Of a stretch of DNA of 64,000 nt, positions 37,346 to 48,136 are shown piece after piece; position 1 is the stretch's first letter, and every line of letters begins with the position of its first letter. Where the stretch lies: the NCBI RefSeq assembly GCF_035582795.1, contig NC_134373.1:14220001-14284000 (forward strand), in the 5' to 3' direction. Position numbers and translations under genes: made by a program. The notes under the pieces are model-generated. The model worked only from the letters and a program-made list of their open reading frames with translations, did not search any database and had not been told where the DNA came from. This stretch comes from Mycteria americana (taxonomy: Eukaryota > Chordata > Aves > Ciconiiformes > Ciconiidae).

Positions 37346-40300
37346 TTCTTTGTAAAGTGCCAGTTCAGCATAGACAGAAAGTTTCTTGGAAACATTTCTA
37401 TTTTGACTGACCAACTTTCTCTGAAAGCCAGGCAGGACCTAAGGGACAAGTGCTCACCCGGCCGATTCCTGGCTGAACTCTGCCCGGTTTCCCAGCAAGC
37501 TCCTGGCACCCCAGGATTTCCGTGGCCCCCACTCCAGGACCTCCCTCGTCCTGTGCTCCCAAGGCCTTCCCGGGCAGGGGGCTTCTAGGACTTCTCCATG
37601 TTGCGTCAGGAAACCTCCTAGCTTTTCCTGGTGCTGCAGGATTTCTCAGAAGTATGGGCAGCTTGCCCTGTTTGGCACAAACTGTTGTGTTTTACATTGT
37701 TTTTTGATGTTGGAATTTTCCACAAAACAGAAATTGCACGTTTCAGTCCAGGCTGCTTGAGTGTTTTCTGCAGAGGATTTTGCACACTGGCCATTACAAA
37801 CTTGCATCCTAACTCCGAAGCATTTACTACATTTTCAGCCAGCGGTTCCTCTAACCTGTTTCTCTCTTTGCTGGATTAGAAAACTGCTTAGTACTTTTGT
37901 CCCTGGAAATAAAGTACTGCAACTGTAACAGATACTATTTTAGTTTCGGTGTAAAACAAGCAAATAGAAACAAGTTTCCAAAGGTTGTGACCTGAGGCAG
38001 GGCAGGAAAAGCATTGTCATTCGAGCGGTTTCACCCTGAAGGTCTCTCACAGCAAAAGAGAGAGCAGAAAAAGGAAATACCTATTTAGAGATGGCATTGA
38101 TCAAAACAGCATTGGTCTGAAGGTAAAGCAAGCAGTAATTAGTCTATAGTATTATTTTTTCAGAGAGGCATTTGATAGCTCCCATGTATGCGTTGGGGTC
38201 GTGCAGTCAGAGTCACGGCTGGTGTAAGCCAGAGCCGATCTTTGCCGGGCAGAGAAGCCGTGCTCCTTCATGCCTGCCCAGGAGCCTGGCGAGGGGTTAG
38301 GCTTCTCAAATCTGCACCAGTGCTCAGAAGCCAACACTTGTATTTTTGCATGCTGGCCCCCAGGAGGTTACAGGGAAGTGGTGATGGTCCTGCCTCACAT
38401 GCACGTAGAGGGTTAGATCTGCCTTGGTGGAAACCACAGCTTTGTGGCCGTTAAGGTCACCTGTGCTGGACATTCAAATCAGACAGGGCAAAACTCGGGT
38501 GGTTCGTGGGAAATGCCCTGCTCTCTCAGCTGGGAAATGGCCTGAGCTGCTCAGACCGCTAGAGTGGCGAGCACTGGCCCCTTGGTCAAGAAAAAAATCT
38601 CGGATTTCATGCTTCAAGGTTGCTCATTTGGCAGCTTTCCTGAGAGCTCAATTCACTTACAGCTATAAGTATAAAATGTATGTGCGGTACAATCACCCTG
38701 CTTGGAAATCCCAGTGGAGCAAAGTATTTAACTCTGAAAAATACTTGGAGTAACTGCTTTGCAATGTACAGAGCAGCAAGCATTTCAGAAACAATCTAAC
38801 TGTGTATTTAAACAGTCATTACTGCCTTCTGGGTAAATAACACATGTTTTCAAAATGGTCTCTATACACAATAGACGCTAACACAATAAATCCTAATTGC
38901 TCTGAAGGACCCATTAGGCTCTATCAGGTCAATACATGGTGGAGGTTTTTTGAAAGTCACTCACCCTGTTGTTACATAAGCCACAATTTGAAAGTCCATA
39001 AATAAGTATTTGCCCAATGAAGAGTGAGGGCTTTGCCAGGGCCATACTAATTTATCATGTCAACTTCACTATGGGGACTGTTTTCTTTTCAAGGGCCCAT
39101 GTAAAAAAAAAAAAAAGGAAAAAAGCACAACGTGATGTGTTTCAAAAACTACAGATCTGAAAAGTTTCAGGTTGCAATATGCCCCCCAAGAAAATCAAAT
39201 GTAAAGTTCACTGCCTCCTCCTTATCTCGGCATTGTGTGAATCACAGCAAGGGGATTTGAAGGTCAGACGTGGCTGTGGTGCTGGTGGCCTGTGGCATGG
39301 CAGGGACCCTTCCTCATCCCCACTGGCCATCCTGCACCTGCGGGACCCTGATCCTGCCTCTGCCTTCTGTGTGCTGTGGTGCTGGCACCTCGGGACAGGA
39401 ACACCCCTTGGGTGTACCAGCTGTGCCTTGCAGAAAGGGGTCCCAGTCCCCAGGGAGACCAACGGAAACTAGTTACGTATATTTTATGTGCACTTAAATG
39501 TACAAATATTGTTAAGTAATAATTGATGAGTCTGGCGAGATGAGTTTCAAATGCAGCCGCTCTTCCTGATTTTACTTTAATCTAACTTATCTGAACTTCT
39601 GGTAGCATTTTACGAACTGCAGCACTTGTGTCAGGTGTTGCTAAAGTCTGTGTCACTGTTAGAAATCAAGTTTTGCATTAATTCACTCAGAATTTGTCTA
39701 GTTCCATGTAGCTTTTTGAACATGACTACAGTTTGGCATGGTTTTGTTTTCCTGCAGTGTGTTAAGGTGTGTAATTGTGCAGTTATATATAAAAACAAAC
39801 AGTATTGATGTAGGTTAGGATTTTCAAGGGAATTTCAACAAGGCATCTATGGTGAAAAGCATTTAAGTGGTTTAAATCTGAATTCCTGTCCCCAGCCCAC
39901 AGCTTCTAAATCATTTGGGCACATGAGAAAACGTTTACCCCTGCTGCCGTTGCACTTTGGTAGGATTCGGGTGCCAGGGTCCCTCTGCAAATGCCGGCAG
40001 TGATTCTCATTCTGCTCTGCCTGCTCGCAAAGGGCTAAGAGCCGCTCTGTCTCCCTACCTGCCAGGTCCCTCCTGCCTGTGGGGCAGGACCTTGGTCTCT
40101 TATTTAGGAGCCCCACTCCAGGTCCAGTTACGCGAGATCGGTCTTGGTGCCGGGGTTTGCAGTGCTGGCAGCCCGCAGCCTTGCGACTCTCAGGTGGGAA
40201 TGCAAACGCTTGGCACGGGTGGAAGCAGAAGCACGCCTGTCTTGGTGCAGTGTGCAGCCATGTCCTGTAGGTAGGGGAAACATCGGTCTCCTTTTCTACC

Positions 40301-42294
40301 AGTACATGGTGGGTCTGCTGTGCTGGAGCTGCCTGGGGGCTGCATCATGATGCCAAACCTGACGGCTGTCTGTCCCTGCACCTGCAGCAGGCAGTAAGGC
40401 ACAGCCTTGCCAGTCTTGTGCTGCTGCAAACCACCCTGTGGTTCCCAGCACCCCCTTGCTCAAGCAGTTCGTTATCAGGGGTCACTGCTAATTCAAGCAG
40501 CACCTGAGCTAGCACAGCCTCCAGCTGGGGTGACTGGCAGGCTGCCCACCGGCACCAGGAGCCCATAGTCACCTGCGCTGGGCCCCCACGGCTCCCTTCC
40601 TGGGAGCTGGAGACTTGTCAGCAGTGCAGACAAAACCGGGATTTGCTGCTCCAAGCAAGAAGGGTCGAGGGCCAGGGACGGTGTGCTGGTCCTACAACAA
40701 GAGGGGCAGGAGGTTCCTGCCCTGCTTTGGTGCAGGCAAAGCCAAGAGCGAGATCAGTGCTCCCTGGCTTTGTCCCTGCCCAGACCCTGGGCTGAAAAGC
40801 TCTTTGCAAAAGTCTGCTGAGTTCTCTAACAAGGGCAAGGGCAATAGCTAGTCTTTACAAAGGAAGCTCACTTAGTCCTTTTCTAAAGTCTTTTAAAAGT
40901 CACAGTATCCTTCACAAAGGCAGTTTGTCCAGGTAAACAGTGTAGGCTGACAATACAGCAGTGAAAAGAACTAAATACAGAAATATTTACCACCTTTTTA
41001 CTTTCTGCTTCTACCAGGAACCGCTGCATCCCGGCTGGAAATGCCTTAACGGGTGGAAGGTATGTCCGTGAGGACACATACGTTGTCAGCCCATGCCCGT
41101 ATCCTCTGGGCTGGAGCCATGAGCAGGGACTAGCTGGACTCCCAAGCAGACCTACCTAGCGTGGTGGAACTTCATGAACACCTCTGCACACAGATTAAAG
41201 GTAAAGCGATTTCCTAATGATTTGTAGAGTTTTTTAACAACAGCAGCAAGTTCTTAGGGGCAGGAAACACTTTCTGTTTTGTCTCCAGGGTTTGGTGTGG
41301 TAGGTTTTGTGCAGGCACAGCTTCTGTCACTAACAGTGCTGGATGCACATAAAGCACTGTACTCTCATACTGTACTGTAGAGATGAATAACAAGCCTATC
41401 AACTGCACTTGCACTTACACCATATTTAATCCTGTTCTGGTTGCTCTGCTACATATTCATAAAAAACAAAAAGGAAACAGAAGCACAGAGCAAGCCAACA
41501 GATGTCTACCTGGCTCTTAATTGGATTTCATGTGTCCCCAGTGTAGCAAATACAGCATTATTTACAGCCAGGCTCTAAGAATTAGATACATCTGGAGGAG
41601 TGGCGAAACCTGAACCAGGCTACAAGAGTTGATAGATTAACTGAAATGAAGGGCTGCCCCATTTCTCCCTTATCTTCTCCGTTCCCACCTATGTACCTGT
41701 TCCCTATTGTGTGTCGAATCAAACCAAGATTCCCAAGGGAACGCTTATAAAAATGAAAAATACCAGCAAAAAATAGAGTTTCTGCTCTTGCAGAGTTTCG
41801 TCAGCATTTTCTAATTGTACAGCAATGATGATAATAAAAAGGCTGCCCTCTGCTCTCAGCTATAATTTGGATAATCAACTGAAAGCCATAATGAAACTGT
41901 CTGTGATTGCTTTCTGCTGGGCTGCTAGTTCACAGAAACTCATTGTTGGGGAGAATTAAAAGTTATGACTCCTGCTACAGGGATATGCTAGTGTGTTCCA
42001 AAGGAACATGTGACTTGTAATTCTCTTCCGTATAGCTTCATTGCAGGCAAAGCGTAAACCGAAGAGGTATAGGGACTTGAGCTTTTTTTTGCCTTTTTTT
42101 TTAAAAAGTTGTTAAGCATCAAGGTTGACAGTGCCAAATGATGTGCATGCCTAGGCTGGGTGGACTTGTAGACGCAGAGGATTTTGTAGGTAGTAATGAG
42201 GTCTCTGGCCTTAAAATCCCTGAGGACTTTGGTGTGTGGTAGCAGCAGTCAGTGCTTCACCCATAAGCACAAGAGCCACTGGCAACAGAGCGCC

Positions 42295-42343
42295 AGTCGC
42301 TCCGTGGCACAAGTCACTCCGTGGCACAGTCGCTCTGTGGCAA
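42295..42343. repeat. Three-copy tandem repeat of about 16 bp
   Basis: AGTCGCTCCGTGGCACA (42295-42311), AGTCACTCCGTGGCAC (42312-42327) and AGTCGCTCTGTGGCAA (42328-42343) are adjacent near-identical copies, about 1.8 kb upstream of the FZD5 start codon. Confidence 0.9.
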
Positions 42344-43382
42344 ACCAGATTTTACCTCTGGGAGGAAGGCAGGAGCTAAGTCCTGCTTTGAGTCTTTGCT
42401 TTCTGGGCTCTGGATGCAGCTGGGGGTATTTTGGGTGCGTGAGATTTTGGATGCTGGCATTCTCCAGCACCAGGCCTGAATGTGAGCTGTCCCTGTCTGT
42501 GATGTGCTGTGGGGGTGTCTTGACTAGCAGATCTAGTGCTTGACGTGAGTACCTTGGCCCAAACCGCCCTTCCTTCCATCCCCGTCCACTGAGGAGGAGC
42601 GAGGAGCTCCTGGGCAAGGGCTTGGGAGCAGCCTTCCTCCTTGGCCAGAATAAGGGTGCCGCCATAGCGGGTGTGGCCTGTGACTCCCAAATCTGGCTTC
42701 TGAAGCGGGTCTGTTCCCCTGCGTGCCCTGGACGTGCCGTGGGCCTCAGGAGCAGTGGCAGCCGCTGAAAACGGGGCTGGTAATTTAGGTGTTTGCTAGT
42801 GCACGGATTCAAATTCCTTACGTCAGGCAGCTGAGCGTGATCACCGCAGTAGCTCCGGCAGAAGCCCGCGTTTCCCAGCGCGCTTGGGAAGGGACCTCCG
42901 CCCCGGGCAGGGTCTCTGCAGGCCCCGGCTTCGTGCCCCCGCAGGGCGCTCCAGCGCCCGCCGCCCTGGGGAGCGTGGTTCGTGGGGCTCCCGCGGCTCC
43001 GAGGTGCAGCGGCGAGCGGGCCGGGAGCCCAGGCCAGCAATGCGGTAGCGCGGCTGCCTGCACCCTGCCAGCGGGGCGGGCGCGGGCAGGGCCGGTTTCC
43101 CTTCCCCGCGGAGGCTCGGCTTCCCGGGCGGCGGGCAGCAGCAGGCAGCGGGAGATGCGGCCGTGACCCTTGTACCCGGGCTGATGTACGATCGCCGGAC
43201 AACGCGGCAAACGCGGGGCAGGCAAACGCGGGGCAGGACCGCTGCGCGCCTTTCCCCCCGCAGGGTTTCCCCCCTTTTCCCCCATGCCCCTACGGCGGGG
43301 CGAGGCCGCGGCCCCTTCCCGCGGAGAGGGGCTGAAGGGCCCGAAGAGGAGGGGGCGAAGCGGCAGCAGCACCGCAGACGCC

Positions 43383-43420
43383 GCCTGCCTCCTCTTCCTC
43401 CTCCTCCTCCTCCTCCTCCA
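43383..43420. repeat. (CTC)n microsatellite
   Basis: An imperfect CCT/CTC triplet run, interrupted once by TTC, lies in the FZD5 5' region. It would be a pyrimidine tract on the sense strand. Confidence 0.9.
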
Positions 43421-43850
43421 GCCGCTGCCCCCGTCCCGCTTTGCTCTGCACGCCGACGAGGGGAAGCCGGGGCGGGCGGGCGCGGCGCTGGGGCAGGCGG
43501 GGGGTCCCGGGTCGCGGGAGGGGCCCGGTGACAAGAGGGGAAGGAGTTAGGATCCCTGCAGCAGGCAAGGAGCCGGGGGCGGATGCGAGCGGTCAGCGGT
43601 TAAGCAGCACCGTCACCTTCTCACTTCGCCGCCTCCCCGGGGCCGCTGCCGCCGCGGCCGAGCCGGGGCCGCCGCCGGCGTCGCCGCGGGTCTCCGAGCG
43701 CCGGCGGGCGGGGCTGCGACAGGACGCCTCAACGGCCGGGGCCAGGCGGGGGCCGGGGGGCAGCGCGCTCTCCCGGCCGGGCGCCGCGCTTCGCCGCCGC
43801 GGGAGCCGGTGCCCCGGGCGGGGGCGGCCGCCGGGAGCCCCGGCGGGGGC

Positions 43851-43961
43851 GGGCCCGGGGGCGGGGCGCGGGCGGGCCCGGGGCGGGGCGCGGGCGGGCC
43901 CGGGGCGGGGCGCGGGCGGGCCCGGGGCGGGGCGCGGGCGGGCCCGGGGCGGGGCGCGGGC
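43851..43961. repeat. 22-bp GC-rich minisatellite, five copies
   Basis: The unit begins GGGCCCGGGGCGGGG and ends CGCGGGC. The first copy (43851-43873) has one extra G; exact 22-bp copies follow at 43874, 43896, 43918 and 43940, ending at 43961. Similar imperfect GC-rich sequence continues to about 44.01 kb. It lies 190 bp before the FZD5 start codon, and each copy has several G-tracts on the sense strand. Confidence 0.95.
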
Positions 43962-44122
43962 GGGGGGCGTGCCGCGGGGCGGGGCGCGGGCGCGGCGCGG
44001 CGCGGGGGCGTCCGCCCGCCCCAGAGCGCAGGTGGCGGCGGCGGCGGCGGCAGTGGCGGTCCCGGCCCCGGCCCCGGCGGGGCGCCGCTCCCGGCGCGGC
44101 GGCGGCGGCAGGTGCCGGGGGC

Positions 44123-44137
44123 ATGCGGCGGCGGTAG
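44123..44137 (+). CDS. Upstream minimal ORF (Met-Arg-Arg-Arg-stop) before FZD5
   Basis: ATG CGG CGG CGG TAG lies out of frame and ends 14 nt before the FZD5 start codon. Position -3 is G, so the context is usable, but +4 is C. Whether it is in the mature mRNA depends on the start site, which I cannot see; its closeness to the main ATG makes inclusion likely. It could lower FZD5 translation through initiation at the uORF. There is no evidence of a functional peptide. Confidence 0.5.
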   Translation: MRRR

Positions 44138-44151
44138 GACGCGCGGCGGCG

Positions 44152-45882
44152 ATGGGCGGCCGGGGGCTGCCGGTGCCGCTGCTGCTGGGGCTGCCGCTGC
44201 TGCTGGGGCTGCCGGCGGCGGGGCGCGCCGCCTCCAAGGCGCTGGTGTGCCAGGAGATCACGGTGCCGATGTGCAAGGGCATCGGCTACAACCTCACCTA
44301 CATGCCCAACCAGTTCAACCACGACACGCAGGACGAGGCCGGGCTGGAGGTGCACCAGTTCTGGCCGCTGGTGGAGATCCAGTGCTCCCCGGACCTGCGC
44401 TTCTTCCTCTGCAGCATGTACACCCCCATCTGCCTGCCCGACTACACCAAGCCGCTGCCCCCCTGCCGCTCCGTCTGCGAGCGGGCCAAGGCCGGCTGCT
44501 CGCCCATCATGCAGCAGTACGGCTTCGCCTGGCCCGAGAGGATGAGCTGCGACAGCCTGCCGGTGCTGGGGGACACCGAGGTGCTCTGCATGGGATACAA
44601 CCGCACGGAAGCCACCACCCTGCCGCCTTTCTTCGGGAAGCCCACGCGCCCAGCCAAGGACGCGGCCAAAAACCTGACGCCGCTGGGCGGGCAGCGCCCC
44701 TCGGGGCTGGACTGCGGCCAGACTTGCAAGTGCAAAGCGCCCCTGATCCCCATCTCCAAGGAGTCCCATCCGCTGTACAACCGCATCAGGACTGGGCAGG
44801 TACCCAACTGCGCCATCCCCTGCTACCAGCCCTACTTTACCCAGGATGAGAAGACCTTCGCCACCTTCTGGATTGGCCTCTGGTCCATCCTCTGCTTCCT
44901 CTCCACCTCCACCACCGTGGCCACCTTCCTCATCGACATGGAGCGCTTCAAGTACCCCGAGCGCCCCATCATCTTCCTCTCTGCTTGCTACCTCTTCGTC
45001 TCCGTGGGCTACATTGTGCGGCTGGTGGCAGGGCATGCCAACGTGGCTTGCAACCCGGAGCACCACCACATCCACTATGAGACCACAGGCCCTGCCCTCT
45101 GCACCGTGGTTTTCCTTCTCCTCTACTTCTTCGGCATGGCCAGCTCCATCTGGTGGGTCATCCTGTCCCTCACCTGGTTCCTGGCAGCTGGCATGAAGTG
45201 GGGCAACGAGGCCATCGCTAGCTACGCGCAGTACTTCCACCTGGCCGCCTGGCTCATCCCCAGTGCCAAATCCATCGCCGTACTGGCACTCAGCTCCGTG
45301 GACGGCGACCCGGTAGCCGGGGTTTGCTATGTGGGCAACCAGAGCCTGGAGAACCTGCGGGGCTTCGTGCTGGCACCACTGGTGGTTTATCTCTTCACCG
45401 GCAGCCTCTTCCTGCTGGCCGGCTTCGTCTCGCTCTTTCGCATCCGCAGCGTGATCAAGCAGGGTGGCACCAAGACTGACAAGCTGGAGAAGCTGATGAT
45501 CCGCATCGGCATCTTCACCGTGCTCTACACCGTGCCTGCCACCATCGTCATCGCCTGCTACATCTACGAGCAGCACAACCGGGAGGCGTGGGAGCGGGCG
45601 CAGAACTGCTCCTGCCCGGGGGACCCTCACCGCCCCAAGCCCAACTACGCTGTCTTCATGCTCAAGTACTTCATGTGCCTTGTGGTGGGCATCACCTCGG
45701 GCGTTTGGATCTGGTCCGGCAAGACGCTGGAGTCCTGGAGGCGCTTCACAGCCCGCTTCTGCCGGGCCAGGAAGCCCGCGGGTGCCTCTGTGTATGGCGA
45801 GGCCAGCCCGGCGCTGGTGGGCAGGACGGTGCTGCCCAGCATGGCCTCCTACCACAAGCAGGTCCCGCTGTCCCACGTGTGA
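44152..45882 (+). CDS. FZD5: Frizzled-5, Wnt receptor (single coding exon, 576 aa)
   Basis: This is a seven-pass plasma-membrane receptor for Wnt ligands that signals through Dishevelled. Residues 1 to about 27 form a leucine-rich signal peptide. The cysteine-rich Wnt-binding domain spans about 30-150 with all ten cysteines present (33, 41, 78, 87, 94, 105, 109, 116, 133, 146). N-glycosylation sequons are at N47, N150, N174, N396 and N485. Seven hydrophobic helices lie between about 238 and 521. The Dishevelled-binding KTxxxW motif is KTLESW at 524-529, and the C-terminal PDZ ligand ends LSHV. The length is close to human FZD5 (585 aa). The short linker and short tail without a glycine-rich region argue for FZD5 rather than the sister FZD8. 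The ATG at 44152 is the only in-frame Met before the mature domain, has G at -3 and +4, and directly precedes the signal peptide. The frame stays open further upstream, but only through GC-rich DNA. The lack of coding introns is normal for this gene. Confidence 0.97.
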   Translation: MGGRGLPVPLLLGLPLLLGLPAAGRAASKALVCQEITVPMCKGIGYNLTYMPNQFNHDTQDEAGLEVHQFWPLVEIQCSPDLRFFLCSMYTPICLPDYTKPLPPCRSVCERAKAGCSPIMQQYGFAWPERMSCDSLPVLGDTEVLCMGYNRTEATTLPPFFGKPTRPAKDAAKNLTPLGGQRPSGLDCGQTCKCKAPLIPISKESHPLYNRIRTGQVPNCAIPCYQPYFTQDEKTFATFWIGLWSILCFLSTSTTVATFLIDMERFKYPERPIIFLSACYLFVSVGYIVRLVAGHANVACNPEHHHIHYETTGPALCTVVFLLLYFFGMASSIWWVILSLTWFLAAGMKWGNEAIASYAQYFHLAAWLIPSAKSIAVLALSSVDGDPVAGVCYVGNQSLENLRGFVLAPLVVYLFTGSLFLLAGFVSLFRIRSVIKQGGTKTDKLEKLMIRIGIFTVLYTVPATIVIACYIYEQHNREAWERAQNCSCPGDPHRPKPNYAVFMLKYFMCLVVGITSGVWIWSGKTLESWRRFTARFCRARKPAGASVYGEASPALVGRTVLPSMASYHKQVPLSHV

Positions 45883-48101
45883 CCAGAGGGAGCCTGGGTG
45901 ACCCCAGCCGCAGGAAGGAGAGGGTTGCAAAGACCCTGGGCCACAGAAGAGGGGGTGGCACCTGGGCCACCCCCGGCATCCTCAGCCCCACCGTGGTGGT
46001 GCTGCCCGGGACCGAGTGTGTGTGCCCGCAGGGCACGGGGCAGCCGCAGTCCCAGGCAGGGCAGGGAGAGGTGCTGCCGGCAACGTGGGGCCAGAGGGAC
46101 AGGGAGGCCTGGAGCCTAGCACTGCTGTGTATGCCCCATTTGGGGTCCCACGCCCTGTTTGGGGTCCTGGGGTGCTGCTGCCTGCGGGCCAGCCAGGTGG
46201 CAGGTAGCCCTCGAGCACCGATTTGCATCCCACAATGCGCCTCTGGGCAGGTCTTGCTGCAGGGGTGAAAGGGAGAGCTGCAGCAGGCGGAGAGGGTGGT
46301 GGCCCCCGACCCCGGGGAATGCGCTGGCACTGGCACCAAGCTGCTCGCCAGAGCCCGGGGGGGTGCGAGGGGGCCGGGGAGAGCCGGCAGCGGGGGCTGC
46401 CTCCCTGCCGTGCTGCACCCGGGCCCCCTGGGCAGGGCAGGATGGTGCCCGGGGCCCCCGGAGCCCCCGGGCACAGCGATGTGTTGCGGAGAGGGCTGGG
46501 GGCCCCCGACGCGGCGCTGCCGCTGGCCCCCTCCGGCAGCAGCACGCTGGGCGGGGGGCGGGGAGCTGCGCGGGCCGGGGGCTTCGCGGGGGCGGCGGTG
46601 CAGGAGGAGGGGGCTGCGGGGGGAACCGCCACCCGGCCCTCGGGGCGGGCAGGGGCAGGGTCCCAACTGTCTGCGGAGCAGGCGGGGACCAGGCGCCCCG
46701 AGGTCCCTTCTTCCCCGGGAAGCGTGCGCCGGCTCTCCCCGGGCAGGGGGCTCGGGGCCGGGCGGGGGCTGGGGCCGGTGGGGCTCAGCTCTGGGTCACC
46801 AGCTCCCGGGTTCGACCCGCTGCTCTGCGATGGGCAGCCAGCCCCACCGCCTGCGGAGCGACTCACCCCCGGGGAGCCGAGGGGCTGCGCGGGGGACGAG
46901 GCTGCGGTCCCAGCGCCGGGTTCGCAAGGAGCCCGGGGCACCGCTGGCTCCGGCACCGAGGGCAGCCGCCTGCTGAGCTGCCGGCTGCTCTGCGAGGGGG
47001 TCCGTGCTGCTCTGCGCCTCTGCCTCTGCAGCGGGGCGAGTTTCTCGCATCTCCCTTGCGCCGTGCAGGTTACCTGGGGTGAGGGAGGCAGCCCCGGTGC
47101 CCTGCCCGCCAGCCTGCCGGCCGGGGCACGCAGCGCAGCAGCTGAGCGTGGCACAACCCACCCGAAAAGGGTGGTTGCGCTTCTGCAGGGGGTAGCGTGT
47201 GCAGGGGGGGGTTCTGAGCCAGGCGGCAGTCTGTCTGTCCTGGGGAGCAGCTGGGTTTTCCAGCCAGCCAGCTTCAACACTTCTTGCTGCTTTTTTCAAA
47301 GCTGCGCCTCTGTCGGAGACAGTGCCGGGTTCCAGAGTGAGCAGTTAATTTAGGAAAACTCAGCAGAGCGCTCATACTCCCTTTCCTCCAGCTTCCCAAG
47401 CCTTTTTCACTTCCCCAGGTCAGGCAGCAGCAGAGCACTGGCGGGTGCCTGGCATTAAGCGGTGGTGACAGCTGGTTTTCGATAGGTAGAATGATGGGGG
47501 GGGGGGCCTGTTGTCAACTTCACCGAACGCAGCGAGGGCAAGGGGCTCCGGCTGCGGCACAGGATGGGGCACAGCTGGTGCGAGGTGGCTGCATCTGGCT
47601 TCAGCCCGCTTGTGAAAGTACACGATTTTTTTTGTTTTGTTTAATTTTTTTTTCCCCTGCCCTAAGTGGTGATCATGTATGTAACCGCCCAGCCATTACT
47701 CGAGTCCTTTTTGCCCTCCTTCAAGCGTGGCACCGTGACCCGGCTGCTCGAGCACTGGAGAACAACTGCTGGCTTTGCTCCCGCGGGACTGCAAGGATCC
47801 GAGGTTGTTCTCAACACCCTTGGACCACTTCAGTCAAGAAGGTTTCCACCTCATTTTAAAACCAAAGCCTGGGAAGTGAGGGGACACTCGAGTGGCACAT
47901 CTACTGATAAGGGTACTGCCAAGGTGCTGCATGAGTGTTTCTGGGGCACTCTGGCCAGGGCAGCCAGCGGTGCAGGGACTGAGGGCTCGGCAGGGACTGC
48001 CCAGCCGCACATATCAGCCCTCTTGCGACAGAGGGCTCGCTCCCTCCTGCGTGCTGCAGTACTTCATTGTGGACAGAATTGCACCGTGTTGTGTTACAAA
48101 C

Positions 48102-48136
48102 TGTAAATAGTTGTATTATAGCCTGGTTTGTACATA
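48102..48136 (+). promoter_or_regulatory. FZD5: Pair of Pumilio-type response elements in FZD5 3' UTR
   Basis: TGTAAATA at 48102-48109 and TGTACATA at 48129-48136 both fit the UGUANAUA consensus bound by Pumilio proteins and are spaced 27 nt apart. They lie about 2.2 kb after the stop, in the AT-rich distal 3' UTR. Confidence 0.45.

Larger units (their letters stand above)
27426..42829. other. Intergenic region between PLEKHM3 and FZD5
   Basis: I see no gene here. The open frames are short, overlapping on both strands and unlike known proteins. Notable items: a perfect 12-bp hairpin at 27701-27735; purine-rich and G-run sequence at 33308-33357; candidate regulatory segments at 33.1-33.7, 36.34-36.68 and 41.7-42.0 kb; old repeat fragments at 35.6-35.75 and 37.28-37.35 kb; an A-run near 39.1 kb; and a three-copy 16-bp repeat at 42295-42343. 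Confidence 0.65.
42830..44151 (+). promoter_or_regulatory. FZD5: FZD5 CpG-island promoter and 5' UTR region
   Basis: Base composition switches sharply to very GC- and CpG-rich DNA from about 42.83 kb, and this continues through the FZD5 coding exon to about 47.3 kb. No TATA box is evident near the coding start, as expected for a CpG-island promoter. A CRE-like TTACGTCA lies at the upstream edge (42818-42825). A CTC-repeat tract (43383-43420), a 22-bp GC minisatellite (43851-43961) and a four-codon uORF (44123-44137) lie between there and the start codon. The transcription start and any 5' UTR intron cannot be placed from sequence alone; a weak possible acceptor is the GCGCAG near 44.03 kb. 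Confidence 0.7.

Noticed and set aside
42249-43568. Several open frames on both strands upstream of FZD5
   Set aside because: They are proline/arginine/glutamate-rich low-complexity translations of a CpG island and triplet repeats; no conserved domain is seen.
44152-45882. Assignment of the Frizzled gene as FZD8
   Set aside because: FZD8 has a longer glycine-rich linker and tail. The length of 576 aa, the short tail ending LSHV and the PLEKHM3/CCNYL1 neighbours all indicate FZD5.
43729-45930. Antisense open frame of about 730 codons overlapping FZD5
   Set aside because: It is a composition shadow: FZD5 codons are strongly GC-ending, which removes stops on the opposite strand. The protein is low-complexity and matches no family.
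45982-47353. Long open frames on both strands in the FZD5 3' UTR (376 codons on plus, 432 on minus)
   Set aside because: The DNA is very GC-rich, the frames overlap each other on both strands, and the products are Pro/Gly/Ala/Arg-rich without domains.
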